Origin: Tulasnella sp. 424 | Taxonomy: Eukaryota > Basidiomycota > Agaricomycetes > Cantharellales > Tulasnellaceae | DNA length: 17,059 nt | NCBI GenBank assembly: GCA_019633425.1 | Contig: WSUB01000361.1 | Coordinates: 1-17,059, forward strand | Direction of reading: 5' to 3' | Part shown: positions 1 through 10,027 of the stretch, one piece after another | Layout: each line of letters starts with the position of its first letter | Position numbering within the stretch: the first letter of the stretch is position 1 | Notes under the pieces: model-generated | Told to the model about the DNA's origin: nothing | The model's database searches: none | Seen by the model: only the letters and a program-made list of their open reading frames with translations | Translations under genes and position numbers: made by a program

Positions 1-746
1 CTTCAGGCTTCTCCTCCACAGAAGGTTCGAATTGGGGATATTCTATTTTTCAAACACCCTGGCGTCCAATCGGCACCGGGACTACCGAAACCAGGTTTGG
101 ACTTTCTTACACCGACAAGGATTAAGCGAGAAGGCTCTCCATCGGTATCACCAACTCCGGCCCATTGCCAGAAGTCGCTTTCCAGCCTCGGAGTGGATGG
201 TCGATCAGATCACGGGTCAGAGAGTGAGCCGATTGTAGTCCGAGACAGCGACGAGGACAGGGACTTGGACCAAGAATCACCACTGAGGTGTGATAAGCCC
301 ATATTCTTATCTATTCTTCTTGACTGACATAAACTTATGTTGATTATAGGCACCGTGCCTCAAACATTCGGCTGTCAGTCCAAGCTGGGGCAGAGTCAGC
401 TGGTGGCACTGGATCCACAACAGCCAGCGGACCACATCGAGCGCCAAAAGGACCTAATGGATGGCCTCTGATGTACGTTTCGGATATGGCAAACGGGTTT
501 GAGGTAATGGATTCCTTCCCTCGCACCACGCCTCAATCCGTTGCCTTCGGCACAGCCTTTCCCGGCCATCGACTTGTTGGTAGCACCTACCGAGAGAACC
601 GACGTCGATGGAATGCTCTTTCGGATGAAACAAAGGATGCATTGGTGGTTGCAGGGAGGAGTGTAGAAGGTCTGTGGTCAAGTGTGCCGGCTTTGAGAAG
701 GACGGCAAAGGCCCTCCAAGGAAACATTGAGGACGTATTTATGTAG
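1..746 (+). CDS. Hypothetical fungal protein, 3' part (two exons visible, 5' end outside window)
   Basis: The frame is open from base 1 to 287, then an intron at 288-349 (GTGTGA...TTATAG, with a TTGACTGAC branch-like stretch) joins in phase to 350-746, ending in TAG. This gives 227 visible residues. The first part is low-complexity and rich in Ser, Pro, Arg and Asp, including the acidic run DSDEDRDLDQES, and is probably disordered. The second exon holds a compact C-terminal region: GWPLMYVSDMANGFEVMD, then a segment with FPGHRLVGSTYRENRRRWNAL, then GRSVEGLW. I recall similar WP..YVxDM..GF..MD regions at the C-terminus of unnamed agaricomycete proteins, but I cannot assign a function or a domain name. 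The real start must lie upstream, because no ATG in this frame precedes the coding-like stretch. The exon model is fairly secure; the function is unknown. Confidence 0.6.
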
Positions 747-788
747 TAGCTAGATACATGTATAAAGTGATGGAGAGTAAAGTTGCCG

Positions 789-794
789 AATAAA
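789..794 (+). promoter_or_regulatory. Polyadenylation signal of the upstream gene
   Basis: A canonical AATAAA lies about 42 bases after the TAG stop of the gene ending at 746. That is a normal distance for a 3' end signal and supports the call that this gene ends there. Confidence 0.45.
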
Positions 795-824
795 TGGCCT
801 TTTGGATCTTGATCCGACTTTAAC

Positions 825-849
825 TTGGGCACCTGCCGCTTGGGGCAAA
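825..849. repeat. 25-mer direct repeat, copy 1
   Basis: TTGGGCACCTGCCG followed by CTTGGGGCAAA. It matches 2691-2715 in the same orientation with two substitutions. Read on the minus strand both copies encode a similar peptide (CPKRQVPK here, CHKRQVPN at the other copy), so they may be remnants of a common coding sequence. Confidence 0.45.
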
Positions 850-1428
850 TTGAACTCGTAGCGCCACGCGGAGGCGCCATTTCCCCGACTCTCTGCTCAC
901 AAGGACTCAAAACAATACATATATTCAACGTGCTAAATGTAGGCTTTAATCGAGAGCAAAACTAATCGGGGTTCGGAAGCGTCCTCACTCTCTTCGATGC
1001 GGCGATGAAACGAAGAGAGACCCGCCACACTTGGCGAGGAGTTCATCGTGGGTTCCAGCTTCCGGATCTCAAATGCCAGCCGTCGATTGAATCGTTCGCA
1101 CCTCTTGAAACTTGATCGCACGAACCCATCATGACGCACCCCGGACGGGCCTTGGGGAACGCGCGTGACCGAAACGCTCCAACGCCTTCCCGCAGGCTTG
1201 CGAGCGCCGTAGGATCCCGGTAAAAGAAGGTGGCCTCGGCCGACTGGTCGCTTCGAGTTGGGGAGGGTTGCCGCTTGTAGGGTTGGTAGATGTCGGTTCA
1301 TGGGCATTTGGGACCCAGAAGGTCTGCGAAGTTTCGTACAGCTCCGGTATTCCACGCTTCAGCCGGAGAGAGAGGAATGCTGGATGTAACATCAAGGCCG
1401 TGACCACCGAAGCCGGTATGTCGGTGTT

Positions 1429-1578
1429 ATGGAGGCGACCAAATCGAAGAGGGAGTCTTCTGACGACCCCGCGGAGCGCGATAACAAGTTGCTGACAGAG
1501 GAATTGGCCGGTGTGTTGAGCCGCCTGATATCCCTAGACTTGACGACGCGCTTGACTCCATCGTGCACAATGCTCTAG
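1429..1578 (+). CDS. Small ORF of 49 codons, uncertain
   Basis: ATG at 1429 opens a short frame beginning MEATKSKRESSDDPAERDN, then a leucine-rich stretch with LLTEELAGVLSRLISLDL, ending in TAG at 1578. The charged start followed by an amphipathic leucine-rich run looks more protein-like than the surrounding frames. It could be the first exon of a decayed gene or a chance ORF. No family is recognised and no flanking exon was found. Confidence 0.15.
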   Translation: MEATKSKRESSDDPAERDNKLLTEELAGVLSRLISLDLTTRLTPSCTML

Positions 1579-2429
1579 AATGGTTTTAGAGCGTAGGGCG
1601 AATGTGTATGGCGATCAACAAAAGGTCCATAACGAAACTCACAGCACGTTCCGTCCTTTCGCGGTCGACCTGGGCAAAGTTTAATTACGGGTCCTCCGGA
1701 TATGGGCATCAAATTGGCTCCTGGCGTCCAAAGAGAGGCGGTACAGGCGGCCGACTTGGGTGGTGGTGGGTGCTGCAGCTTGGTCGAAGCTTGCCGAAGA
1801 AAACTCGCTGGGGGACGACGCGTCGGAAGCCTCCGCCATAAGCGCAGGGGCCCGAGCGTGTTTTGCAAGGCTGCCTTGATATGGTCGACGGTTGGGATGA
1901 GGCTCTGTGGCGTATCGTGTTCGATATTCGGCGCATTTGTGGATGGGGTGATATGGGACGGTGGAGGCGATGAATCAATCAGATCAGTCTAAGTTACAAT
2001 GTGCAACGGACCCGAAAACGCAAGTCTCACTCACTGAATCAACGCCGCCTGCGAGTCTGTAAACAGGTCGTTTAACGGTGTTCCCTGCATTGTTTTTCCT
2101 CAACCTGATGCCCTGGGCGACTGAGCGACATCCTCGGTCTTGAAAAGAGTGGGGAGTTAGGCCTGAGCTGCGCCGAGTCCCTTGAGTGCACAGCCATCCT
2201 CAGAGATGACAACGACGACGAGAGCCGCTAAGCTGACTTGAAAAGGGGCTGAGAGGGGGCGGGCGGACGTGGTGAGGGCTCAAACGTATCCATGGGTGGC
2301 TGTGATGCGTGTGGTGGGGGTTTTGTGGACGGTGGATAAGGAGTTGTGGATGATGGGGACGGAGGCAGGCTTGTCGATTAGGATTGAAGGCCAGCAGACA
2401 CGATGGGAGGATGGGGATAGGGAGAGGGA

Positions 2430-2715
2430 GGCGGTGTTCTTTCGCTCTGGGAGATAGCAGGTCAATTGGGGTATCGCGGCAGAAATGTCGGGGAGGCCGC
2501 TGAAGCCGTTACCAGCTTGAATGAAGCCAAAGGTCGCCGACTCGCAAGGAGGTTAGCCCACAAACCTCTAACAAAACCCACTGACCCAGCTCACCATCAG
2601 TCTTGACAAAGACACCCGTGTTCGATGTGGTGTCTGTGGGAGGCAAACTATTGCGAGCAATCCGTGAAATAAGGCTCGATGCACTCACCGTTGGGCACCT
2701 GCCGTTTGTGGCAAA
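2430..2715 (-). pseudogene. Possible decayed minus-strand gene fragment
   Basis: Read on the minus strand, two intron-like segments are visible: GTGAGT...GCAATAG (about 2687-2641) and GTGAGC...CTTGCGAG with an internal GGCTAACCTC branch consensus (about 2594-2541). The pieces between them read as VFVKTD in one frame and, after the second junction, TFGFIQAGNGFSGLPDISA in another. The phases do not join without a shift, so if this was a gene it is broken. It could also be coincidence. No family is recognised. Confidence 0.2.
2691..2715. repeat. 25-mer direct repeat, copy 2
   Basis: Second copy of the 25-mer at 825-849, in the same orientation with two substitutions. It sits at the upstream edge of the possible decayed minus-strand fragment. 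Confidence 0.45.
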
Positions 2716-3230
2716 ATGGAAACCCAGGCCTACGTGAGAATTTCAAGATTGACGAATGGCATCCAACCTCCCATTCAGCCGGCCCCTCTTGTCAGTTCAG
2801 CACCTCTGCCCACCACAACCCCTTCCTCACATCCCTTACCAAAGCGCAAGCACATCGCCGGGAGGAACACACGGCCTACTTGCCACTTTAGGAGGTGCAC
2901 CGGCCAGCAGAATTACAGGTGCATTTGTTTTTTCGTCCTTGTTCCCCTCCCACTTGAGTGGTGGCACACTGATGTCGAACACCAGGCTCCTCCCCATGGG
3001 CGCGGCATTCGGCTTGAAAAGGGACTCCCGTCTGTTCTGGTGGCTCGGGCTGCCAATATGCTCTGCAGCCCTCTTGACTTGCGGTCCATCCCCCGAAAAA
3101 AAGGCTGCTTTGCACGAGCACTTGACCCACCAAGCACTGACTAAATTCCCTGCCTAGGCCACTAAGTAAATCGAATCCTAAAGCCTGCCGTCAAGGCGGT
3201 ATCTGCGGCGTTTTCATTGGCCACAAAGCT

Positions 3231-3715
3231 AAGGTAAGAGGGACCTCCAGACACCGCCGACGCGTTTTGATGTGCCTCGAGGGCTTGACTGGGCTCCGTG
3301 GAGAATTCCTTGCTCGCCGGGGCCCAGGGAAGCTTGAAAGGACGCCTTGACGTGTTTGGCGGTGTTTTTTTTTTGCCTTTTGCCCCACCAGCCAACAGTC
3401 TGAACACGCCCGCTGCAACAGAGGCGCTGGGACCACCCACTGTGCGGCCAACGCCCCGGAAATACCTGCGAGCATTTGCTGCCAGCTGCAACCTCAGGTA
3501 AGAGGGCTCGCTAGATGTTGCCGACGCATTTTGACGCGCATGGAGGGCTTGACTGAGCTCCAAGGAGAATTCCTCGCTCGCTGGGGCCCAGGGAAGCTTG
3601 ACAGCGCTTTTGATGTGCTCGGCAGCGCTTTTTGTTGGGTTTCTTCTTCCACCAACTAACAACCTGACCCACTCCGCTGCATTAGAGGCACCAGGATCAC
3701 CCCCTGCCCAGCCAC
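3231..3715. repeat. Direct repeat, two units with 264-bp period, upstream of the dioxygenase gene
   Basis: Two diverged copies, about 3231-3452 and 3495-3715. Anchors 264 bases apart are GTAAGAGGG (3234 and 3498), GGGCTTGACT (3281 and 3545) and a shared core with GGAGAATTCC, then GGGGCCCAGGGAAGCTTGA. Because 264 is a multiple of three, a minus-strand open frame crosses both copies and repeats KLPWAPAS[EK]EFS...EPSQALEAHQNASA-like segments about 88 residues apart. That frame contains no ATG, and the differences include many non-synonymous ones, so I do not call a gene. The second unit ends about 107 bp before the ATG of the dioxygenase gene, so the block could be its promoter region or a subterminal repeat of a mobile element. 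Confidence 0.65.
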
Positions 3716-3822
3716 CGCGCTGCCCTCCCTGACACCAGGCGCGTCTTTTCTTTCTTTTGGCTGGCCGTTAACAAGTCTGATGGGCATCTCTCCACAGCCC
3801 TTGCCGTGTTCCGGATATCACA

Positions 3823-5408
3823 ATGCCAAAACGGAAGCCTGAATTTCACAAAAGGTCAGAGGTCGTTTTATACGCTTATGCATTTAGCTGACTGCCTGCC
3901 TGCCTATAGCTCCTCTAGTCTTGCCTCCAAGCGATTTAAGCCAGTGCAGCCAAGCAGTTCCGCACCGGATCAATGCCATCTCCCTCCGTCCCCTGACCTT
4001 GTCCACCTTGTCAACTTTGAGCTCCCATCCAAGTTGACTGCAGAAAATGCCGCATACAACGAAGGTGAGACCCCTGCATCAGCCAGCCCTCACTCCCATG
4101 CCGACCTGTCCGTCTATGGAGAGGGTGTCCCTGAGCAGCTGCGGTTGGAATACGAGGGGGATGTGAGGGGAAAGGGATCTGCCCAGCTATATTATGATCC
4201 GACCTCAGATTACATCCCGCTTGAGAAGAAGCTGGTTCAAAAAGCAAAGCGGCGATTTAAACAGTGCCGAAAGTAAGTTGAGCTTCTTGAAAACTGCGGT
4301 CTCACCGTTCCCTAACCAAAGTATTGCTTATTAGAATCATGGAGAAGGCCGAGGTTGCCGAACTTGCAGATGTCAACATCGCGGAAGATACCGTGTTTCC
4401 TCCACCAGCTATCAAGGTGTTCGGCGCAACCAAGCAAAGGGCATCCCAACTGGCTTTCAACTGGTCCATGGGCTCAAAAAGTAAGTCTTTTTCGTCCTAA
4501 ATCCTGGAAATCGGATGGGGCTCTAACCAGATGCCTCAAGGCCGACTCTCTTCAAGGACCGCAAAGGGCGCCGGGCTGTCATATACGTTCCCCACGACTC
4601 TTCCCGGGATCATCACCTAGAGTCCCTCAAGAACGAAATCAAATCGTTGGAGGAATCAATCCCCCCATGCTCAACCGAAAGGGGGGATTTTGGGGTTATC
4701 CAGCTTCAATTGCATCGCGATCTTGGGGCTAAGGTGAGAATACCGTTCATGTGACTTGACAACAGCTGATACTGCCTGGACCACAAAGGAACCGGTTTAC
4801 TCTCAAACCTACACCAAGTACAAGGATGCCACCGACTCCTTTCTCAAGTCCGACCCCGTGGAGTTCTACTCTCACCACATTGCCGGTATGTCCCTTTGCG
4901 AACCAAACCAAGCCGGTCGTTTCTAATCTGAAGCCTGCCCCAAGCTATTCTTCAGACCTACCTTCCTGCTGCGCACATGCGGCAGTGTGTTGTCAATCGA
5001 AAAATTCGTCAGCACCACAACCTTCAGCCACTCTTTGGCATTTATCTGTCACTGGCCCTCAATCTTCACCGAGCAGCAACCAGTCGCCACAAGGATCACT
5101 CCAACAGCCCGCAGCTTCCCTGTGTAGTGATGCCAGTGGAAAACTCGGATCCACTTGGTTCGGGCCAGCTGGTCCTGGAGGAGCTTGGTCTCATCTTTGC
5201 AATGCGTCCAGGTGATATAATTATTTTCCCATCTGCCCTCCTGACACACTGGAACCTCAGCTTAAGTGAAGGGGTTTTCCGGACATCTTTAGCAGCTTGG
5301 GGCTCTGGCAACTTATGCAGCTGGGTGGATGAGGGGTGTAGGCCGCGTCCGAAGAACATGCCCCGCCCCTCACGCAATGCCTCCGAGACCTTAAATGTTT
5401 ATCTTTAG
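3823..5408 (+). CDS. TET/JBP-like 2-oxoglutarate/Fe(II) dioxygenase (six exons, 434 aa)
   Basis: Exons 3823-3854, 3910-4272, 4335-4480, 4531-4733, 4789-4885 and 4945-5408 join in phase through GT-AG introns of 50-62 nt to a 434-aa protein. The N-terminus is basic (MPKRKPEFHK). The last exon holds the double-stranded beta-helix core: RHKDHSN supplies the HxD iron ligands (H329, D331), GDIIIFPSALLTHWN supplies the distal His (H382), and VFRTSLAAW supplies the 2-oxoglutarate-binding Arg (R393), followed by GNLCSWVDEGC. This arrangement and the local sequence match the fungal TET/JBP-like family, whose characterised members oxidise 5-methylcytosine or thymine in DNA. The substrate here is not shown by sequence. 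The ATG at 3823 was chosen because the 55-nt first intron (GTCAGA...CTATAG with a GCTGAC branch) then joins in frame. No stop or frameshift is seen. It lies 221 bp upstream of the next plus-strand gene and shares its orientation. Confidence 0.82.
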
Positions 5409-5629
5409 TTATTCTCTAAGACCTTCTTGTACATGTTTGGTGGTAAATCTAATAGTAATCATTTTGTCTTGGATCATCTTGACGGGCTTAATGGGAGCTG
5501 CGGTTATTGCAGGCAAGTGCCGCGGCAGTGGGGACCTTGTACCTTGGACCGAAGTCCATCCAGGCTGAAACACAAGCAAATCCGAACCAAGCCAGTCATT
5601 TTTCCAATCCTGTCTCCTCACCGTCCATC

Positions 5630-7604
5630 ATGGCAGATTTGCATATGGCTTTACCAACCGCTCCGTCGATTAAATGGGTCCAGATTCCGCATTCATTCTG
5701 GTAGGTTCCATCCCATCCAGCTATCTCATTCTTTTCCTTACTCCTGGGCTCTACCAGGGGGGCTGGCTCTCCAGCCTCCTTAGCCGACCGAAAGGTAACG
5801 CCGTCTTTGCCACCCGCCACTGGCACTCCCTGACTGCTCCCTAGAAACTCTACCGACTGAGTCAAGGTCTCAAGCAGCTCCGCAACTGCCATACAGAGAC
5901 CCAATTTGCAGCACTTGTTGCCAACATCCAAGTTGTCTTCTGCCCCGACTCCCTTGAGACCGACGGGTACCCAATTGTGTTCAATGAAGCCGACATCGAC
6001 GTCCACAACTTTCTGAAGACTCTCAAGCGTGCTGGAAAGTGGTTCAATTACGAGGTTTGTGGCTGGGTTCTGCAGGGCCATAGGCTTGTAATTAACCTCA
6101 GCTGGTCCCTCACAGGATCAACACTTGCGTAGCACCTTCAGCTCGCCTCTCACACCTGGCCCAACCATTGAGGCCTCTGATATAGATAACCAGCAGACTC
6201 CACGTCTTTCCCAGGAGCCAGTCGTGCCGGCCGGGGCAGGTGCCGGTCTCAATCAGAATGCCCCATCCGAACCTCAGCCTCAGAGCCCATCGGTGCAGCC
6301 CAATGCCCCCGGCCGACTTGCTGTCTACCTCAAATCACAAGCAAATCAACGTATGGTGGAGCTCGAGTCTTTTCCTGGATGTGGGGAGGGTGTCCAGAAG
6401 CCAGTTGTTGATGTTGAAACCCTTGCTCGGCAGCTCATTGCTGAAGGTGCCATAAACTTCTTGCCAAGCAAGTTGAGATTTTAAAACGCCGTGATTTGTA
6501 TAGCATTTACTCATAGGGGCTGGCTGGTAGACAGCCATACTGAGCTTGAGGTGCCAGTCCAATCGGATCTTGAAAGTCCCACATATAGGATGATCCTCCG
6601 TATTTCAAACCCCAGTCCCAACACCAGTGTTCATATTCCATCAAAGGCCAGACTTTTGGAGCAGACTGAAGAGCTTATGGTCGCTCTCTTTCATGAAACT
6701 GTGGAGGCAGAAATCTCCAACAATGGGGGTTGCATTTTACGAATGCGATGGTCACGTACCGTACGTTTCTGACCCCTGTCCCGAAGCTAAGCATTTCTGA
6801 CACATCAAATCGTTACCTCAGGTGTCATCGGAGCTTGTTGATGAGGCCATCAAGCAGAGGAAAGGCGAGAAAAAGCGAGAGATGCAGCAGAAGAAGGAAG
6901 AATGCCACAATGCCGCAACCGGCTTTATTATGGCACAGTACCGCCACCACCCAACACTTAAACAACTCTGGAAGTACGGCAAAGCCCACAAAGAAAGAAA
7001 ATCCCCCAGTCTCACATTCCCCGAGTTCTATCAAATCGCAAGGTTTCCTGCCGTTGTCAACAAGGAATGGAAGTCCAAAGGGTTCATCAAGCAGGCAAAG
7101 ATTCCGTGGCTCAACTGCAATGAAACGAACGACGGTTTCCCGGACGAGCCTGAGCTCATAGACAACCCCATGCTGAAGGAGGAGGATCCCTTTGAGCTGA
7201 ACTATTTCTACGTTGTTTCAGGCCTAGGGTCCAGCTGGTGGACTCACACGACCTCGTTTCTCAATTCACTCCACCTGCACCACAAGCGTCACCCGGAGCG
7301 AGTGGAAGGGTGGATAAAATGGGGTCTCAAGGATCGCTCCGATGGTGAGGACGAGCTGCTTCAGGGCAATGACCTCAGCAACACGGAGAGTGAGGAGGGG
7401 AATGAGGGGACTGAGGAAGCTTTGAGGCGGGATGCTAGGAGGAAGAGAAAGGCGAAGACGCAGACGGAGCTTATAAAAGGGGCAAAAGGATGGGCGGATG
7501 AGATAGCTGGGTTTGTAAAGCTGCATGAGATGCGACAGGCAACTGCCAAGGCGGTTAAGAGGGCGACTAAGTCGGCTGCCAGCCCATCTGGTTCTGGGCA
7601 TTAA
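5630..7604 (+). CDS. Unknown accessory protein of the KDZ/TET unit (six exons, 566 aa)
   Basis: Exons 5630-5700, 5758-5794, 5845-6054, 6116-6471, 6517-6760 and 6822-7604 join in phase (introns 45-61 nt) to 566 aa. In order: a short N-terminus (MADLHMALPTAPSIKWVQ); a compact segment with LYRLSQGLKQLRNCHTE and FNEADIDVHNFLKTLKRAGKW; a Pro/Gln/Ser-rich linker at about residues 115-165; a middle domain with LVDSHTELEVPVQ and MILRISNPSPN; and from about residue 307 a highly charged, probably helical stretch (IKQRKGEKKREMQQKKEE). A conserved-looking region with LTFPEFYQIARFPAVVNKEW and FYVVSGLGSSWWTHTTSFLN follows, then an acidic patch and a basic C-terminal tail rich in Lys, Arg and Ala. I do not recognise the family and see no catalytic motif, signal peptide or membrane segment. 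The basic tail would suit a nucleic-acid-binding or nuclear protein, but that is inference. It sits between the dioxygenase (same strand) and the transposase (convergent). The weakest junction is the 45-nt intron 6472-6516. Confidence 0.7.
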
Positions 7605-7668
7605 GTAGTTTATATCGAATACATTTTAGCAACTCGGAGCTACATCCAATGCGTGTTCTATCCTGGTG
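7605..7668. other. 64-bp convergent intergenic gap
   Basis: The plus-strand unknown gene and the minus-strand transposase end only 64 bp apart, so their 3' untranslated regions almost certainly overlap. I see no clear terminator or AATAAA for either in the gap. Confidence 0.5.
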
Positions 7669-10027
7669 CTACTCTGAGATAGACTCACTCAGCACTGCAA
7701 CTGGGACCAGATGCGGACAGTGGCCTTGCCGACGAAGTTCATCTACAGTGAAATCATTTCGAATCCGAATCATTTCATCCAAATAAAACACAAATCGCTC
7801 TGGGGTCATCTCCTTAACCACCGAGTGAAAGCAACCGAACCATGCATTAACCTGCTCCGCCGCAGAAGAATTGAACGCCCACGTTCCATCGGGGTTTACA
7901 ACTTCAGGATACCGTGCTGGATTGCAATACATCTGGCAGTCATGGTCGGTTTTTTTATGCTTCACAGAGAAGTGAAAGACATCAACCAGAAGGCCAACTC
8001 TGTCCAGAAAGTATGTGTCTTCACTGGCGACAAGATGTTGACGAAGTTTGCAGTTGTCGTCATAGAATATGTATGATGGAAGTGATCCGGGGAAGTGTGG
8101 AGGGAAAACGACTTTTAGGAAATCCTAGTGTTTTGTAGTGAGGTCACCCAAACGGATAACGGTAAGTGTTGAGTTCAGAGGGAATCATCAAGCCATAATT
8201 AATAGGTCGATGGCTGACCTTGACTGCTGAGATAGCCTCCGATCCAAAAAATGTCCCTCGTGCTATAATTACCTGACATGGTCGCACAACAAGCTGCTCA
8301 TTGTGCGTCCACCGTCGGGTAAGTGACCCAGAGAGCCGTGTGGGTTGAGATGAGTCCTCGTTGTGTCCTCCCTTTGGATCCAATGAGCATTGAAGAGATT
8401 GTTTCAGACGGTAGCTAGCACGGTTGGAGGCCCTTTTCTCTTCTTCGTACTTTGAGTGTGCCAAAATTGCGCAGGTGGCATGAGCGGGGCGTACCGCATT
8501 GGAACAGTCTCTGATAACACAGACTGAGTCTATGGCTTCATGCTCCGGGCAGTATCTGTGGTACTGTCGGGCAAGCGGAACCTTGCAGTCATGTACCGCA
8601 CAGCAGGGATGTCCAACAGTCACACCATCTGTAACAGCCACCGTCACTTTGCCTTCATAGAGATCTTAGGCTTGCAAGTATATAAAAGAGAGTATAAGGT
8701 TACCCACGTTTGGTTCCATCTGGGCCATCAACGATTTTCATGCAAAGATTGCACGCATGGGCCAACATCTCCTGACCAGTACCAGCGATACGGAGATTTC
8801 TTTTGGCCAAGGCGGGTGACAATCGAGCACGGTTTTCCCCGTGATGTGGGAGGATAAGTGAGGTGTTTCTCTTGTGATGGTCTCTCAGAAGAGCATGGAG
8901 AAAGAAGGCATGCAGGACTGTCTCGCCTGTAACCTTTGACAGGGCTGGGCTTCCAACCAACATATTGGAGTGCGTGAGGGCATAGACCCTTGCAATATTC
9001 TCAGCAGAAGACCTAAATGCCAGAGTTAGTTAGTTATTTTCTTTGCCTGTACTGAAAAGGAGACGAAACTGGGAGAATGCCATTTCGATTTCCACCCAAT
9101 GGCAGAATTCCAAATCGACGAAAACATGATCCGCAACCTCAATATACTTCGGTATTCCTCCTCCAAAGTACCTTCGTTTTGATCCTGCATTGGAGGCCTC
9201 TGTTACCATGTAGTTGTTGTAGTACCTAGTATGGCAGTCTACGTTAATGGGAGCACTGAGGTCAGCAGCATAGATGGGCAATCAGAAATAGCCCAACCTA
9301 CAGGTACAGTATGTTGAGGGACAGTGAATAGGCATTATACCTTGATGGAGTGTAAGTAATGTTGCATTGATTGGGGGTTTGTAAATGAGCTTTGAGTTTT
9401 GACATGTTGGAACACGACATGCACTGAGCTCAACAGGAAGAGTCTCTGCAGCTAAACACAAGATCGACATAGGAACGTGGACTCTGGAACAGATTTGTAG
9501 TGTACTTACCGATCGAGAATGCGTAAAAGGCCGACTCATGGAACGCGATTGTCCCAAAGTCTTCACTGCCGCTTGCAGCAATAATGACTTCGAAGAACGC
9601 CTCCCAGGAAGTCATCACTTGAGAAGCATTCATTTTCAAGCCGTCACTCATAAACTCCACCATGGCATGGCTAAGAGGCGGCCTGTGATTCTGTGAAAGT
9701 CCCCGATTGTTCTCTAGAACTTGTGGTAACAATCGGCGGGCTAGGCAGAGAAATTGCTGGAGCTGGGCAATCCCCAGAGACTCCAAAGCAGGGAAGTCTT
9801 TGACCAGAGTTACTATATCCTTGACCGAAAGCATTTGACTGAGAGAGTAGGAGTTTGGTGGTCGTTGCCGTTGAGGACCTGGGTCAATGCTTGGCCCCAA
9901 CTCAACCAACCGGCTCTTGAAAGTATAGTTTTACACATCGGTTTCCGAGTTGTATTTGAGCCTCAGCTTTGGATTGAAGTGCCGAGGCATTGGCTGCTAA
10001 ATCTTGAGGTTGGACAATATTGGTCAT
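7669..10027 (-). CDS. KDZ-family transposase with CxC5/CxC6 cysteine clusters (seven exons, 655 aa)
   Basis: Read right to left, exons 10027-9937, 9878-9510, 9451-9302, 9238-9070, 9012-8708, 8646-8219 and 8124-7669 join in phase to 655 aa. An N-terminal helical region (LSVKDIVTLVKDFPALESLG) is followed by a CxC5-like cluster (C164, C169, C201, C204; YCTYCHTRYYNNY). A further helical part contains GENRARLSPALAKRNLR. Next comes VTDGVTVGHPCC, which leads into a CxC6-like cluster (C382, C394, H397, C404, C409, C420, H425). The RNase H-like core then shows THNEQLVVRPC, IFYDDNC and AAEQVNAWFG. Candidate DDE residues are D368, D526 and E594; the assignment is mine, by analogy with the family. No stop or frameshift interrupts the model. 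The first exon is inferred from a 58-nt intron (GTGTAA...CCCAG); an alternative start is the ATG at 9834, which would shorten the N-terminus. The last intron (8125-8218, 94 nt) is longer than the rest. Its role would be cut-and-paste mobilisation of the element. Confidence 0.78.

Larger units (their letters stand above)
795..3160. other. Gene-poor stretch with possible relics
   Basis: About 2.4 kb without a gene I can defend. Open frames of 60-140 codons occur on both strands (for example minus 933-1355 and plus 2756-3157) but show no recognisable domain. The two items that look less random are listed separately: a 49-codon plus-strand ORF at 1429-1578 and a minus-strand fragment with splice-like signals at about 2430-2715. 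No RNA gene was recognised. Confidence 0.4.

Noticed and set aside
24..36. GGTTCGAATTGGG resembling a tRNA T-arm
   Set aside because: It lies inside the open coding frame, and no matching acceptor, D or anticodon arm is present around it.
587..928. 113-codon minus-strand open frame
   Set aside because: It overlaps the second exon of the plus-strand gene at 1-746 and looks like a shadow, apart from the short 25-mer repeat it contains.
933..1355. 140-codon minus-strand open frame
   Set aside because: No recognisable domain and no splice-linked partner exon; probably chance.
2756..3157. 133-codon plus-strand open frame
   Set aside because: No domain, no convincing start and no flanking exons; composition is Ser/Pro/Leu-rich as expected for a chance GC-rich frame.
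5596..6081. 161-codon minus-strand open frame
   Set aside because: It is antisense to exons 2-3 of the plus-strand unknown gene, whose exons join in phase with good GT-AG signals; the minus frame has no domain.
8679..8688. TATATAAAAG resembling a TATA box
   Set aside because: It falls inside an intron of the KDZ gene and no gene starts downstream of it on the plus strand.
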